A stretch of DNA of 64,000 nucleotides. It comes from an uncultured Alphaproteobacteria bacterium. Its GTDB lineage: Bacteria; Pseudomonadota; Alphaproteobacteria; HIMB59; GCA-002718135. The stretch covers positions 62,001-126,000 of the forward strand of contig CACIQI010000002.1 of assembly GCA_902588745.1 (NCBI GenBank), in the 5' to 3' direction. Each line of letters begins with the position of its first letter. Position 1 is the first letter of the stretch. The notes beneath the pieces are model-generated. The model made no database searches. It was not told the origin of the DNA and saw only the letters and a program-made list of their open reading frames with translations. The translations under genes were made by a program, and so were the position numbers. This document shows, piece by piece, positions 9,252-17,804 of this stretch.

Positions 9252-10569
9252 TAATCATAGACTCACCCCGATTAATCCTCAGTATATCTAAATCTCTTTC
9301 AATTAAATTATTTTTAAAAAAGAAGTTTCCATCAATCCCATCAAATTTTTTATTAGAATCATTTAGTAGGTAAATCATTTCTTTAAAATTATATTGTTTT
9401 GAATAAATAAAATTAATTAAACCAATTAAATCATATGCTAATGTTGAAACTCTCAAAAACTCCTCTTCATATATTTCTTGGTACTTATTAATTAAATTAA
9501 TTCTTTTAATCTCTGGAACTCCAGGAAAAATTGCACCTTGCAAAGATGGTTCATGAAAAAAAGTCTTATCATCTATTACACCGGTACCCATAAACTGTAC
9601 AATATTTGGATCAATGTCATAATAAGGTAAAAGCGGAGCAACTTGTAAAAGGTTTAAGCCATAATCAGCAATTAAAATATGAGTAAAATCATAATCACTG
9701 GTGGTTTTAAATTTCTGTAATTTTTTTAATCTTTGTTTTGACTTTTTATCATTTTTTTTAGATAAAATTTGTTTTTGTCTATTTAATTCATACTTTCTTA
9801 ATTCATATTTTCCCAATTCTTTTATTGCGTTCCTAACATTGGATAAATCAGCTCGATATGAAGACCTGTTCACTAAAATAGCAGGGCTTGAAAAAATTAA
9901 GTCATCAATAAAACTGTTAATTAAATAACCGTATTCATTTTCAGGATACAGTAGTGCAACTTTTGCCCCTTCATTCAAAAATAATAACAAATTTGCAAGT
10001 TCATTTTTAGGAAAAAAATTTACCAAATAAACACAATTCTTTGCATTTGAGGTATGAGAAGAAAAAGAGAAAAAGATCACATTATTACTACAATAATCAT
10101 TTAAATTTTTTGTATACTTAGATTGAATTGGACCTATAAATACTCTGCCCTCTTTAAGATTTCTTTTTATTATTTTATCTAAATCTTTGTCATTTTCAAA
10201 ATTTTCAATTTGAAATTTTAAATTTTTTACGTTTAGATCGTCAATACCTAATTCAAAAGTATTTAAGAATTGCCTCTTTGTTGTCGTGTCATCATCTTGA
10301 GCAAACAAAACTATAATTGTGGTGTCTAAAACACCATTGTACAAATCCTTATTTTGTTTATTTGTTTTTTTTTCAATAATTTCTACTTCTGGTTTATTAG
10401 CATCTATTTTTTTAGAAGGAGTATTTTCTTGAGTATTTTTTGGAGCTTGTTTACCTAAATTTACTGGAGTACATGATATTATAAATATAAGTATAGATAT
10501 AAAAAAAATGAATAGTTTTATAAATGGCCTTTCAATAGTTTCGACACCTATTGGTAATTTAAATGACAT
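9244..10569 (-). CDS. LpoA-like penicillin-binding protein activator lipoprotein
   Basis: This looks like a periplasmic-binding-fold lipoprotein of the LpoA (YraM) type, which in relatives activates peptidoglycan synthases from the outer membrane. A hydrophobic stretch LFIFFISILIFIIS is followed by a lipobox Cys. The body carries family-like segments such as VIVLFAQDDD (positions near the start), GRVFIGPIQS, VALLYPENEYG, FTHILIADYG and LAYDLIGLINF. Divergence from rsmI, as in E. coli yraL/yraM, supports the call. The only conventional start that keeps the signal peptide is ATG at 10569, which makes the 5' end overlap rsmI by 62 bp. A longer start at 10662 is possible but less likely. It overlaps the convergent rdgB end by 8 bp. 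Confidence 0.75.
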   Translation of the reverse strand: MSFKLPIGVETIERPFIKLFIFFISILIFIISCTPVNLGKQAPKNTQENTPSKKIDANKPEVEIIEKKTNKQNKDLYNGVLDTTIIVLFAQDDDTTTKRQFLNTFELGIDDLNVKNLKFQIENFENDKDLDKIIKRNLKEGRVFIGPIQSKYTKNLNDYCSNNVIFFSFSSHTSNAKNCVYLVNFFPKNELANLLLFLNEGAKVALLYPENEYGYLINSFIDDLIFSSPAILVNRSSYRADLSNVRNAIKELGKYELRKYELNRQKQILSKKNDKKSKQRLKKLQKFKTTSDYDFTHILIADYGLNLLQVAPLLPYYDIDPNIVQFMGTGVIDDKTFFHEPSLQGAIFPGVPEIKRINLINKYQEIYEEEFLRVSTLAYDLIGLINFIYSKQYNFKEMIYLLNDSNKKFDGIDGNFFFKNNLIERDLDILRINRGESMIIN

Positions 10570-11350
10570 AAGTATAAGGGCTATTAATGCCCTCAAAGAT
10601 TGTGATATTATAATTTGTGAAAACCCAAAACATTCTCTTAAACTACTAAATAAATTAGGCATTAAAAAGAAATTAATCTCTCTTCATGATTATAATGAAC
10701 ATATCATAATAAATAAAATAAAAGGTCTATTAAAAAATAAAAATTGTGTACTTATTTCAGATTCAGGCTCCCCATTAATTTCTGATCCTGGTTATAATTT
10801 AGTACAATATTGTATTCAAAATAATATTAAAATAACATCTATACCAGGGCCCTCGTCCATCATATCGAGCTTACAACTATCTGGGTTACCAATATCAGAA
10901 TTTGTTTTTTTTGGGTTTATTCCAAAATCAAAAAAAAAATTAGAAGATCTTGTTCATACTATAATTAAAGAAAGAAAGACGTCTGTATTTCTTATATCCA
11001 ATCATAAATTAATAACCTTTATAGATTGTTTAATTGATATTATGCCGGATAGAAAAATATCAATATGTAAAGAATTAACTAAAGTAAATGAGTTTGTGTT
11101 TAGAGGAATTCCTAGCAAAGTAAAAAGTGATATTTTACAAAAAAAGGAAAATTTGAAAGGAGAATTTGTAGGAGTTGTGAATGGGCAGACAAAAAAAAAT
11201 CATGATTTTGACGAAATTGATTTGTATAAAAGTGAGTTAGAAAAAATGACTAAAAAATTTTCTTTGACCGACATCGTCGAAATAGTACATAAATTTACAA
11301 AAATTAACAAAAACAAAATATACAAGTGGTTACTAAATTTAAAAAAATAA
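10508..11350 (+). CDS. rsmI: 16S rRNA 2'-O-ribose C1402 methyltransferase RsmI
   Basis: RsmI methylates the ribose of C1402 in 16S rRNA, with SAM as donor. The protein has 280 residues. The N-terminal LSIVSTPIGNLNDISIRAI is the family signature. VLISDSGSPLISDPGYNLV forms the SAM/substrate pocket, and ITSIPGPSSIISSLQLSGLP follows. The usual CEDTR motif reads CENPKH, a modest divergence. A C-terminal helical region carries the LTDIVEIVHKFTKINKNKIYKWL extension. The start overlaps the 5' end of the opposing LpoA-like gene, and the 3' end overlaps the BON lipoprotein gene by 25 bp. Confidence 0.95.
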   Translation: MNSFINGLSIVSTPIGNLNDISIRAINALKDCDIIICENPKHSLKLLNKLGIKKKLISLHDYNEHIIINKIKGLLKNKNCVLISDSGSPLISDPGYNLVQYCIQNNIKITSIPGPSSIISSLQLSGLPISEFVFFGFIPKSKKKLEDLVHTIIKERKTSVFLISNHKLITFIDCLIDIMPDRKISICKELTKVNEFVFRGIPSKVKSDILQKKENLKGEFVGVVNGQTKKNHDFDEIDLYKSELEKMTKKFSLTDIVEIVHKFTKINKNKIYKWLLNLKK

Positions 11351-11928
11351 TTAAGTTTTTACTTCTGCCTATGCTTTTAATTACAATGTTCATTAATTAT
11401 GGGTGTTCACCCGCAAATATACTTGCAACAGGAAGTGGTAGTGCAATGGTAGTAGCTGAGGGAGAAAGATCTTTAGGTACAGTAATTGACGATGCCACCA
11501 TAAAAGTAAATGTTGCTGCAAAATTTTTAAATGCAGGCAATAATCTTTTTGTAAATATCAATACAAGTGTTCTTGAAGGAAGGGTTTTATTAACTGGACT
11601 AGTTGATAATCAAGAAATAAGAATTGATGCGGTTAGATTAGTTTGGGAAGTTGAGGGTGTAAGAGAAATTATAAATGAAGTAGAAATTGGAAACAGATCT
11701 ACTTTGAGTGATTACGCTAGTGATTTATGGATAAATACCCAAGCTAGAGGTTTGGCAGCTAAAACTATAGGTATTAAAGCAGTTACATTTAACTTTGAGA
11801 CAATCAAAGGAAAGATTTATATAGCTGGTATTTCTACAAAACCAGAACAGCTTGAAGAACTTATCTTAGCGTTAAAAAATATAAAAGGTGTAACAGAGAT
11901 AGTAAACTACGTTATTCTTAAAGAATAA
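11326..11928 (+). CDS. BON-domain lipoprotein (DolP/YraP-like)
   Basis: This is a predicted outer-membrane lipoprotein with two BON domains, resembling DolP, which supports envelope integrity in E. coli. The signal peptide LLLPMLLITMFINYGC ends with a lipobox Cys. The first BON domain spans about residues 55-120 (TIDDATIKVNVAAKFL region, then VLLTGLVDNQEIRIDAVRLV). The second spans about 125-200 (TIKGKIYIAGISTKPEQL, NIKGVTEIVNYVI). The start is a GTG at 11326 inside the end of rsmI. The rsmI-(LpoA)-BON neighbourhood matches the yraL-yraM-yraP cluster of other Proteobacteria, without yraN or diaA. Confidence 0.85.
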   Translation: MVTKFKKIIKFLLLPMLLITMFINYGCSPANILATGSGSAMVVAEGERSLGTVIDDATIKVNVAAKFLNAGNNLFVNINTSVLEGRVLLTGLVDNQEIRIDAVRLVWEVEGVREIINEVEIGNRSTLSDYASDLWINTQARGLAAKTIGIKAVTFNFETIKGKIYIAGISTKPEQLEELILALKNIKGVTEIVNYVILKE

Positions 11929-11929
11929 A

Positions 11930-12280
11930 TTATCTTAATCTTCCTATTTTCTCTCCAGCTAATATATGAATGTGGTAATGAGGAACTTCCTGGCCGCCAT
12001 CAATCCCTGAGTTTGTAATAATTCTGTAGCCATTATTTTGAATTCTAAGTTTATTTATGACCGTTTTGATACTCTTGAAAAAAGAAATAATTTTTTCTTC
12101 CTCAGCATTATTGACAAAGTCTGTAAAATCAACACACTTGAACTTAGGTATTCCAAGAACATGTATTTTGGCTTGAGGGTTTATATCCTTAAAGAATAAG
12201 TTAAACTTATCTTCATAAATTATATCGCAAGGTATTTCATTCCTTAATATTTTTGCAAAGATATTATTTTCATCATACAT
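11930..12280 (-). CDS. HIT family nucleotide-binding protein (HinT-like)
   Basis: This is a histidine-triad purine nucleoside phosphoramidase or related hydrolase of 116 residues. The N-terminal FAKILRNEIPCDIIYED and PQAKIHVLGIPK are typical. The catalytic triad is VPHYHIHILAG near the C-terminus, with a GGQEVPHYHIH context as in HinT. The substrate in the cell is unknown. It sits 6 bp downstream of hisE at the end of the histidine operon, a common alphaproteobacterial arrangement, and is convergent with the BON gene (1 bp apart). Confidence 0.93.
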   Translation of the reverse strand: MYDENNIFAKILRNEIPCDIIYEDKFNLFFKDINPQAKIHVLGIPKFKCVDFTDFVNNAEEEKIISFFKSIKTVINKLRIQNNGYRIITNSGIDGGQEVPHYHIHILAGEKIGRLR

Positions 12281-12286
12281 GATTTT

Positions 12287-12559
12287 TTATTTTCTTTTAT
12301 CTAGCTCTTTATGAATGTCGTTCATGGATATTTTTTTTGACTTTAATAAAACCAAGAGATGATAAATGACATCTACAGCTTCTTCTGTTGTTCTTTTTTT
12401 TGAGCCTTTTAAAAAGTCTATTATTAACTCAGATGTTTCCTCCCCAAACTTCTGGGCTATCTTTTTTGAGCCAGATTTCAAAAGTTCATTTGTATAAGAA
12501 TTTTTCTTTTTTGTATTTACTCTTTCTGTTATTATTTTGTACAAATCTTCAATTTTCAT
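12287..12559 (-). CDS. hisE: Phosphoribosyl-ATP pyrophosphatase
   Basis: HisE removes pyrophosphate from phosphoribosyl-ATP, the second step of histidine synthesis. The 90-residue protein is a stand-alone HisE of the MazG-like fold. It has KKIAQKFGEETSELIIDFL with the metal-binding Glu residues, then TEEAVDVIYHLLVLL with the second acidic set. hisI is not in this operon and must be elsewhere. It follows hisF by 4 bp. Confidence 0.95.
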   Translation of the reverse strand: MKIEDLYKIITERVNTKKKNSYTNELLKSGSKKIAQKFGEETSELIIDFLKGSKKRTTEEAVDVIYHLLVLLKSKKISMNDIHKELDKRK

Positions 12560-12563
12560 AGTT

Positions 12564-13319
12564 TTAAACTCTTATATTTATTTTCTTTTCTTTTAAAAAA
12601 CTTTTTACCTCTTTAATGCTTAATTCATTAAAATGAAAGACTGAGGCAGCTAATAATGCATCTGCTTTACCTTTGACAACACCTTCATAAAAGTGATTTA
12701 GTGTTCCTACACCCCCACTTGCTATAAGGGGTATTTTTAAAAACTCTGATACTTTGTTGAGCAGTTCATTATCAAATCCAGATTTTGTTCCATCTTTATC
12801 CATTGATGTTAGGAGTATTTCTCCTGCTCCTAGTTCTTGAACTTTTTCAATCCAATTTAAAGCTAACAACTCTGTTTTTTTGGTTCCGCCGTGAGAGTAT
12901 ACATACCAATCATTAAAATGTTTTTTAGCATCTACCGCTACAACTATACATTGATTTCCAAAATACTCTGACGAACGTTTAACAATAACTGGATCTTTAA
13001 TAGCAGCAGAATTTATAGATATTTTGTCTGCACCTGCCTTAAGAAGCGCATGTATGTTTTCGACAGATGAAATACCACCTCCTACAGTTAGTGGGATAAA
13101 AACTTCATTTGCAGTTTTCTCAACAACTTTTACCATTGTGTCTCTATTTTCAAGAGAAGCACTTATATCTAAAAAACAAATTTCATCTGCTCCATTATCT
13201 GAATAATGCTTAGCTTGTTCTACTGGATCTCCTGCATCAATTAAATTTACAAAATTAATGCCTTTTACAACCCTTCCATTTTTAACATCTAAACATGGAA
13301 TAATTCTTATTTTGACCAT
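12564..13319 (-). CDS. hisF: Imidazole glycerol phosphate synthase subunit HisF
   Basis: HisF is the cyclase subunit that uses ammonia from HisH to make imidazole glycerol phosphate and AICAR. The 251-residue beta/alpha barrel begins [19 protein letters not shown] with the catalytic Asp at residue 11. [10 protein letters not shown] and [11 protein letters not shown] form the phosphate loops. The second catalytic Asp is in [29 protein letters not shown] closes the barrel. It lies 1 bp after hisA. Confidence 0.98.
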   Translation of the reverse strand: MVKIRIIPCLDVKNGRVVKGINFVNLIDAGDPVEQAKHYSDNGADEICFLDISASLENRDTMVKVVEKTANEVFIPLTVGGGISSVENIHALLKAGADKISINSAAIKDPVIVKRSSEYFGNQCIVVAVDAKKHFNDWYVYSHGGTKKTELLALNWIEKVQELGAGEILLTSMDKDGTKSGFDNELLNKVSEFLKIPLIASGGVGTLNHFYEGVVKGKADALLAASVFHFNELSIKEVKSFLKEKKINIRV

Positions 13320-13320
13320 T

Positions 13321-14061
13321 TTAATTCAAAATTTTTTGCGCTTTAATTAAATCAATTTTTCCCTCATAAAATGATTTGCCCGAAATAATGCCCTCTATAT
13401 TTTTTATTTTTAAATCTCTTAGATTTTTTAAGTCGGTGTAGTTGGTTAATCCACCAGCAATAATTATTTTTTTATTTAATTCATTTGTTAAATCGATCTT
13501 TTCAGAGAAATTTGTTACAAAATTTAAATTTAATCCATTTAACATTCCATCATTTTGAATATCTGTAATGACATATCCTTTGATTTTAGAATTTTTATAA
13601 ACATTTAAAATATCTTGAATATTTTTTCCTGAATTCTCATCCCACCCTTTAATCATTATATTATCGTTTAAAATATCCAATGATATGTATACTTTATCTT
13701 TATATTGATCAGATAAAGAAAGAACTACTTCAGGTTTTTGGATAGAAAGGGATCCAATTATTAAATAGTTTAAACCAACTTCAAAATATTTTTCAGCAAT
13801 TTCTAAGCTCCTGATACCACCGCCAAGCTGTATTGGTATAGTGGTTGAATTTCTAATTTTTTTTATAGTTTCGAAATTTATATTTGGTCTACCAAAGGCA
13901 GCATCTAAATCAACTAAGTGTAGTTTTTTACATCCTATTTTTTCAAAATGAATAGCTTGTTTTTCTGGATCTTCTTTGTAGACAGTACTAGATTCATCTT
14001 TTCCCTTCGACAATCTAACACATTTATTATCTTTTAAATCAATAGCTGGTATAATTTGCAC
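13321..14061 (-). CDS. hisA: ProFAR isomerase HisA
   Basis: HisA isomerises ProFAR to PRFAR in histidine synthesis. The 246-residue half-barrel begins [18 protein letters not shown] with the catalytic Asp. Later motifs are [39 protein letters not shown] with the second Asp, and [14 protein letters not shown]. It shares its start base (14061) with the stop of the acetyltransferase gene upstream, indicating tight coupling within the operon. Confidence 0.97.
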   Translation of the reverse strand: MQIIPAIDLKDNKCVRLSKGKDESSTVYKEDPEKQAIHFEKIGCKKLHLVDLDAAFGRPNINFETIKKIRNSTTIPIQLGGGIRSLEIAEKYFEVGLNYLIIGSLSIQKPEVVLSLSDQYKDKVYISLDILNDNIMIKGWDENSGKNIQDILNVYKNSKIKGYVITDIQNDGMLNGLNLNFVTNFSEKIDLTNELNKKIIIAGGLTNYTDLKNLRDLKIKNIEGIISGKSFYEGKIDLIKAQKILN

Positions 14062-14603
14062 TACAAGTTTTTATAATAGTAATAACCTTTAATAAAGCTT
14101 CCATTAATAAAAGCATAATAAGGATTTTCACCCCACTTAAGATAATCTTTACTAGTAAAAAGTTTTATTGCTGCATCTTGTGTTTCTCTAACAGCTAGTT
14201 GTAAAGATTTGATATTATCTTCTTTTGCAATTTGTTCTGTATAATCAATCATTGTTTTGGCTAGCCCATAACCTCTTGCCCAAGGAGCTACAAAATGCCT
14301 TCTAATACGTGCAATATTTTTTCTAGACTCGATATTGGGTGCTTCATATGCCAATTGTAAGGTTCCGGCTATAACACCATTTAATCTACCAACTATAAGT
14401 TTTATAAATTTGTCATTTGTTCTTTTAGTCCAATATTCAGTTAAAACATCACGTGTCGGTACTCTGAGCCAACCAAATCCACCTCCGGCATTAATAGCTT
14501 GTTCAGTAATATTACAAAGATCTGCTAAATCTACATCTGTAAGTATTTCAATATTGTCGACTGAAATATTTATTTTTTCTTTTAGTTGAGTAGACATGTT
14601 CAT
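14061..14603 (-). CDS. GNAT family N-acetyltransferase in the his operon
   Basis: This is a 180-residue GNAT-fold protein. It contains the acetyl-CoA-binding region HFVAPWARGYGLAKTMIDYTEQIA (around residues 98-121), which corresponds to the R/Q-x-x-G-x-G/A motif, and a following LQLAVRETQDAAIKLF helix. KWGENPYYAFINGSFIKGYYYYKNL ends the protein. The acceptor is unknown; an amine- or amino-acid-containing metabolite is possible. It is inserted between hisH and hisA with only 6 bp and a 1-bp overlap, so it is transcribed with histidine genes. No known histidine-pathway step needs it. Confidence 0.8.
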   Translation of the reverse strand: MNMSTQLKEKINISVDNIEILTDVDLADLCNITEQAINAGGGFGWLRVPTRDVLTEYWTKRTNDKFIKLIVGRLNGVIAGTLQLAYEAPNIESRKNIARIRRHFVAPWARGYGLAKTMIDYTEQIAKEDNIKSLQLAVRETQDAAIKLFTSKDYLKWGENPYYAFINGSFIKGYYYYKNL

Positions 14604-14609
14604 AATTAA

Positions 14610-15239
14610 TTATACTTTTATAAATTCTTTTAATAAGTTTAATCCCTGGGAGGAACTTTTTTCAGGATGAAACTGAACGCCATATATATTTTCTTTTCCC
14701 ACAATTGAAGCAAAATTTTTTCCATACTTAGTTTCTGCCAAAATATTGTCATTATCAGCACAATCGAAGTAATAAGAGTGAACAAAATAATAATCATTTT
14801 TGGTTGAAATTAAATTATTATGTGTTGAATTTCTTGGTACTGCCTCATTCCATCCCATATGAGGAAGTTTAAGGCTATCTCCGGGTAATCGTTTAATTAT
14901 ACCGTCTATCCAACCAAGGCCTTCATGAATGCCATTTTCTTCACTTATTTTGGCCAACATCTGCATACCTACACATATTCCTAAAAACGGCTTTTTTTTA
15001 ATTAAAGCAAATTCATAAAGCTCATCAATCAGACCGTGTGTTTTTTTTAAACCATCCATACATGTATTAAAAGCTCCTTGTCCAGGAAGCACAATATGAG
15101 AAGATTTTTTAATATCAGATAAATTTTTTGAAATTGTCACATCAGCCTCAAAATTGTTATCACGCGCTACTTTAATAAAGGATTTTTGTGCTGATAAAAT
15201 GTTGCCTGATCCGTAATCGACAATAGTGATCTTCTTCAT
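14610..15239 (-). CDS. hisH: Imidazole glycerol phosphate synthase subunit HisH
   Basis: HisH is the glutaminase subunit feeding ammonia to HisF. The 209-residue class-I amidotransferase has the nucleophilic Cys at residue 89 in FLGICVGMQML. The His/Glu pair is in YGVQFHPEKSSSQG near the C-terminus. VDYGSGNILSAQKSF starts the protein. It lies between hisB (7 bp) and the GNAT gene (6 bp) on the minus strand. Confidence 0.97.
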   Translation of the reverse strand: MKKITIVDYGSGNILSAQKSFIKVARDNNFEADVTISKNLSDIKKSSHIVLPGQGAFNTCMDGLKKTHGLIDELYEFALIKKKPFLGICVGMQMLAKISEENGIHEGLGWIDGIIKRLPGDSLKLPHMGWNEAVPRNSTHNNLISTKNDYYFVHSYYFDCADNDNILAETKYGKNFASIVGKENIYGVQFHPEKSSSQGLNLLKEFIKV

Positions 15240-15246
15240 TAATAAA

Positions 15247-15834
15247 CTATAGAGTACCTTTTGATGAAGGTATATTGTGTTTTCTTCTGCTATCTATTTC
15301 AACTGCAATTCTTAAACTTTTGGCAAAAGCTTTAAAACACGATTCAATGATATGGTGATTGTTTTTGCCATACAAATTTTCAATATGTAGGTTGCATTTC
15401 GATTCATTTGAAAAAGCTTTAAAAAATTCATGAAACAACTCTGTGTCCATTTCGCCAATTTTTTTTAACCCAAGGTTTACATTCCAAACAAGCTCGGGTC
15501 TTCCGCTTAAATCAATAACACATCTAGTTAAGCATTCATCCATAGGCACATAGGAAAAACCATATCTGTTTATTCCTTTTTTGTTGTCTAGTGCTTTTTT
15601 TATAGATAAAGCTAGAGCGTAAGCTGTATCTTCGACCGAATGGTGAAGATCAACATTCGTATCACCGTCACAATTTAAATCTATATCTATAAGGCTGTGA
15701 TGAGATAATAACTCTAGCATATGGTCGAAAAAACCAATTTGTGTTGAAATGTTAGATTGACCAGTGCCATCTAAATTAATCTCACAACTAATTTTAGTTT
15801 CCTTGGTATTTCTTTCAAGTTTTCCTTTTCGCAT
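15247..15834 (-). CDS. hisB: Imidazoleglycerol-phosphate dehydratase
   Basis: HisB dehydrates imidazole glycerol phosphate to imidazole acetol phosphate. The 195-residue monofunctional form has the metal-binding signature GFFDHMLELLSHHSLIDI and the second set in DLHHSVEDTAYALALSI. HHIIESCFKAFAKSLR and SSKGTL end the protein. It is the first gene of the minus-strand hisB-hisH-GNAT-hisA-hisF-hisE-HIT operon and is divergent from hslV. Confidence 0.98.
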   Translation of the reverse strand: MRKGKLERNTKETKISCEINLDGTGQSNISTQIGFFDHMLELLSHHSLIDIDLNCDGDTNVDLHHSVEDTAYALALSIKKALDNKKGINRYGFSYVPMDECLTRCVIDLSGRPELVWNVNLGLKKIGEMDTELFHEFFKAFSNESKCNLHIENLYGKNNHHIIESCFKAFAKSLRIAVEIDSRRKHNIPSSKGTL

Positions 15835-15878
15835 TTTTGCCTAATATCAGTGAAATCTTATTTATTCTAGGTAAATAA

Positions 15879-15906
15879 CTTGATAAAAATAATTAAATAG
15901 CCATCT
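15879..15906 (+). promoter_or_regulatory. RpoH (sigma-32)-like promoter of hslVU
   Basis: CTTGAT at 15879-15884 is followed after 16 bp by CCATCT at 15901-15906, a fair match to CTTGAA-N-CCCATnT. Transcription would start only a few bases before the hslV ATG at 15916, so the leader would be very short or absent. Heat-shock control of hslVU is established in other Proteobacteria and supports the reading. Confidence 0.45.
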
Positions 15907-15915
15907 TATGAAAGA

Positions 15916-16464
15916 ATGAAAAAAAATATTATCAAATCAACAACTATTATAGGGATTAGAAAAGATAATTTGGTTGTTATTGCTGGCGATGGTCAAGCTA
16001 GTTTAGGTAACACAGTAATGAAATCAAACGTCAAAAAAATAAGAAGGCTAGGAGCTGATGAAACTGTTATATCAGGTTTTGCAGGCTCAACTGCTGATGC
16101 CTTTGCTTTGTTTGAGAGATTAGAGGGAAAATTAGACCAATATAAAAACCAACTTAAAAGAGCTTGTGTAGAATTAGCTAAAGATTGGAGAACTGATAGA
16201 TATTTAAGAAGATTAGAAGCTATGATGATAGTAGCGGATAAAGATGTAAGCTTATTATTATCAGGAACTGGCGATGTAATAGAATCTGATGATGGAATAC
16301 TTGCAATAGGATCTGGAGGTCCTTATGCAAATAGTGCAGCAAAGGCATTAATGAAAAATACAAAAATGGATGCAAAAGAGATCGCATTAGAGTCACTCAA
16401 CATAGCTGCAGATATTTGTATTTATACAAACCATAACATTATTTCAGAAACGATTGAACTTTAG
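15916..16464 (+). CDS. hslV: ATP-dependent protease proteolytic subunit HslV
   Basis: HslV is the threonine peptidase of the HslUV proteasome-like protease. The protein has 182 residues. The nucleophile is Thr9 in [12 protein letters not shown], after a short propeptide of eight residues. [34 protein letters not shown] and [16 protein letters not shown] are strongly conserved, and CIYTNHNI is near the end. No later start exists in frame, so the propeptide is real. hslU follows 1 bp after the stop. Confidence 0.97.
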   Translation: MKKNIIKSTTIIGIRKDNLVVIAGDGQASLGNTVMKSNVKKIRRLGADETVISGFAGSTADAFALFERLEGKLDQYKNQLKRACVELAKDWRTDRYLRRLEAMMIVADKDVSLLLSGTGDVIESDDGILAIGSGGPYANSAAKALMKNTKMDAKEIALESLNIAADICIYTNHNIISETIEL

Positions 16465-16465
16465 A

Positions 16466-17779
16466 ATGGAATCTAGTTTTAGCCCAAGGGAAATAGTTTC
16501 TGAGTTAGATAAATTTATTATAGGTCAGAATAAAGCAAAAAGGGCTGTTGCTGTTGCTTTAAGAAATAGATGGAGAAGGAAACAACTTGATGAATCTTTA
16601 AAAGAAGAAATTGTACCAAAAAATATTTTAATGGTAGGTCCCACTGGTTGTGGAAAGACAGAAATTTCAAGAAGACTGGCAAAGTTAGCTAATGCACCTT
16701 TTGTAAAGGTAGAAGCAACAAAGTTTACAGAAGTTGGTTATGTAGGTAGAGATGTTGAACAAATTATAAGAGACCTTGTTGAAATCAGTATTACAAAAAC
16801 AAAAATACAAATGGGTCAAGAAGTTAAAGCAAAGGCAGAAAAAAATGCTGAGGAAAGAATCTTAGATGTTTTAGTTTCTAAAAGCTCTACACCAGCTACC
16901 CGTGATAATTTTAGAAAAAAACTTAGGTCGGGTGAATTAAATGATAATGAGGTTGAAATTCCAGTATCTGCAAATGCGAATTTAAGTTTACCAACTATGG
17001 ATATTCCGGGGATGCCTGGCTCACAAATGGGTATGATTAATTTAGGAGATGTATTTGGTAAGGGTTTTGGAAATCAAAAAAAATTGAAAAAAATGAGCGT
17101 TAAAGAATCTCATGCATACTTATTAAACGAAGAAACTGAAAAACTTTTAGATAAAGATAAAATTAACTCAAGAGCGCTTGAGGATGTTGAGCAAAATGGA
17201 ATTGTCTTTATAGATGAAATAGATAAAATAACTTCTAGAGCAGAAAGAAGTGGTGCAGATGTTTCAAGAGAGGGTGTTCAGAGAGATTTGTTACCACTAA
17301 TTGAAGGAACAGCAGTAACAACTAAATATGGTGTAGTAAAAACAGATTATATTTTGTTTATTGCATCGGGTGCATTTCATTTATCAAAGCCATCTGACAT
17401 GCTTCCAGAACTTCAGGGTAGGTTACCAATACGTGTTGAGCTTGATAGTCTTAGTAAAAAAGACTTTAAGCTTATCTTAACTGAAACACAAAATAGTTTA
17501 ATTAAGCAATATCAAGGCCTTTTAGGAACTGAGAAGGTAGATTTAAAATTTGAAGAAAGTGGTATAGACACTATTGCCTCTCTTTCTACAGAGATCAATC
17601 AAAACGTGGAAAACATAGGAGCGAGAAGATTACACACTGTAATGGAGAAATTGTTGGAAGAGGTTAGTTATACTGCTTCGGATATAGGCCCAACAGAAAT
17701 TACGGTAGACAAAGAATATGTCGAAAATAGCCTCGGAGAACTTATTAAAAGTCAGGACTTATCTAAATTTATACTATAA
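16466..17779 (+). CDS. hslU: ATP-dependent protease ATPase subunit HslU
   Basis: HslU is the AAA+ unfoldase of the HslUV protease. From the ATG at 16466 it has 437 residues. Family motifs are [20 protein letters not shown] at the N-terminus, the Walker [36 protein letters not shown], the Walker [12 protein letters not shown], and the C-terminal [22 protein letters not shown] at 16454 lies inside hslV and would add four residues, but [11 protein letters not shown] is the better start. It is in an operon with hslV. Confidence 0.97.
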   Translation: MESSFSPREIVSELDKFIIGQNKAKRAVAVALRNRWRRKQLDESLKEEIVPKNILMVGPTGCGKTEISRRLAKLANAPFVKVEATKFTEVGYVGRDVEQIIRDLVEISITKTKIQMGQEVKAKAEKNAEERILDVLVSKSSTPATRDNFRKKLRSGELNDNEVEIPVSANANLSLPTMDIPGMPGSQMGMINLGDVFGKGFGNQKKLKKMSVKESHAYLLNEETEKLLDKDKINSRALEDVEQNGIVFIDEIDKITSRAERSGADVSREGVQRDLLPLIEGTAVTTKYGVVKTDYILFIASGAFHLSKPSDMLPELQGRLPIRVELDSLSKKDFKLILTETQNSLIKQYQGLLGTEKVDLKFEESGIDTIASLSTEINQNVENIGARRLHTVMEKLLEEVSYTASDIGPTEITVDKEYVENSLGELIKSQDLSKFIL

Positions 17780-17804
17780 ATCTCATTTATTTATAATTTA
17801 ATTA

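Noticed and set aside
14450-14455. CACGTG inside the GNAT gene as a parS site
   Set aside because: Flanking bases do not match beyond the 6-bp core, which is expected by chance.
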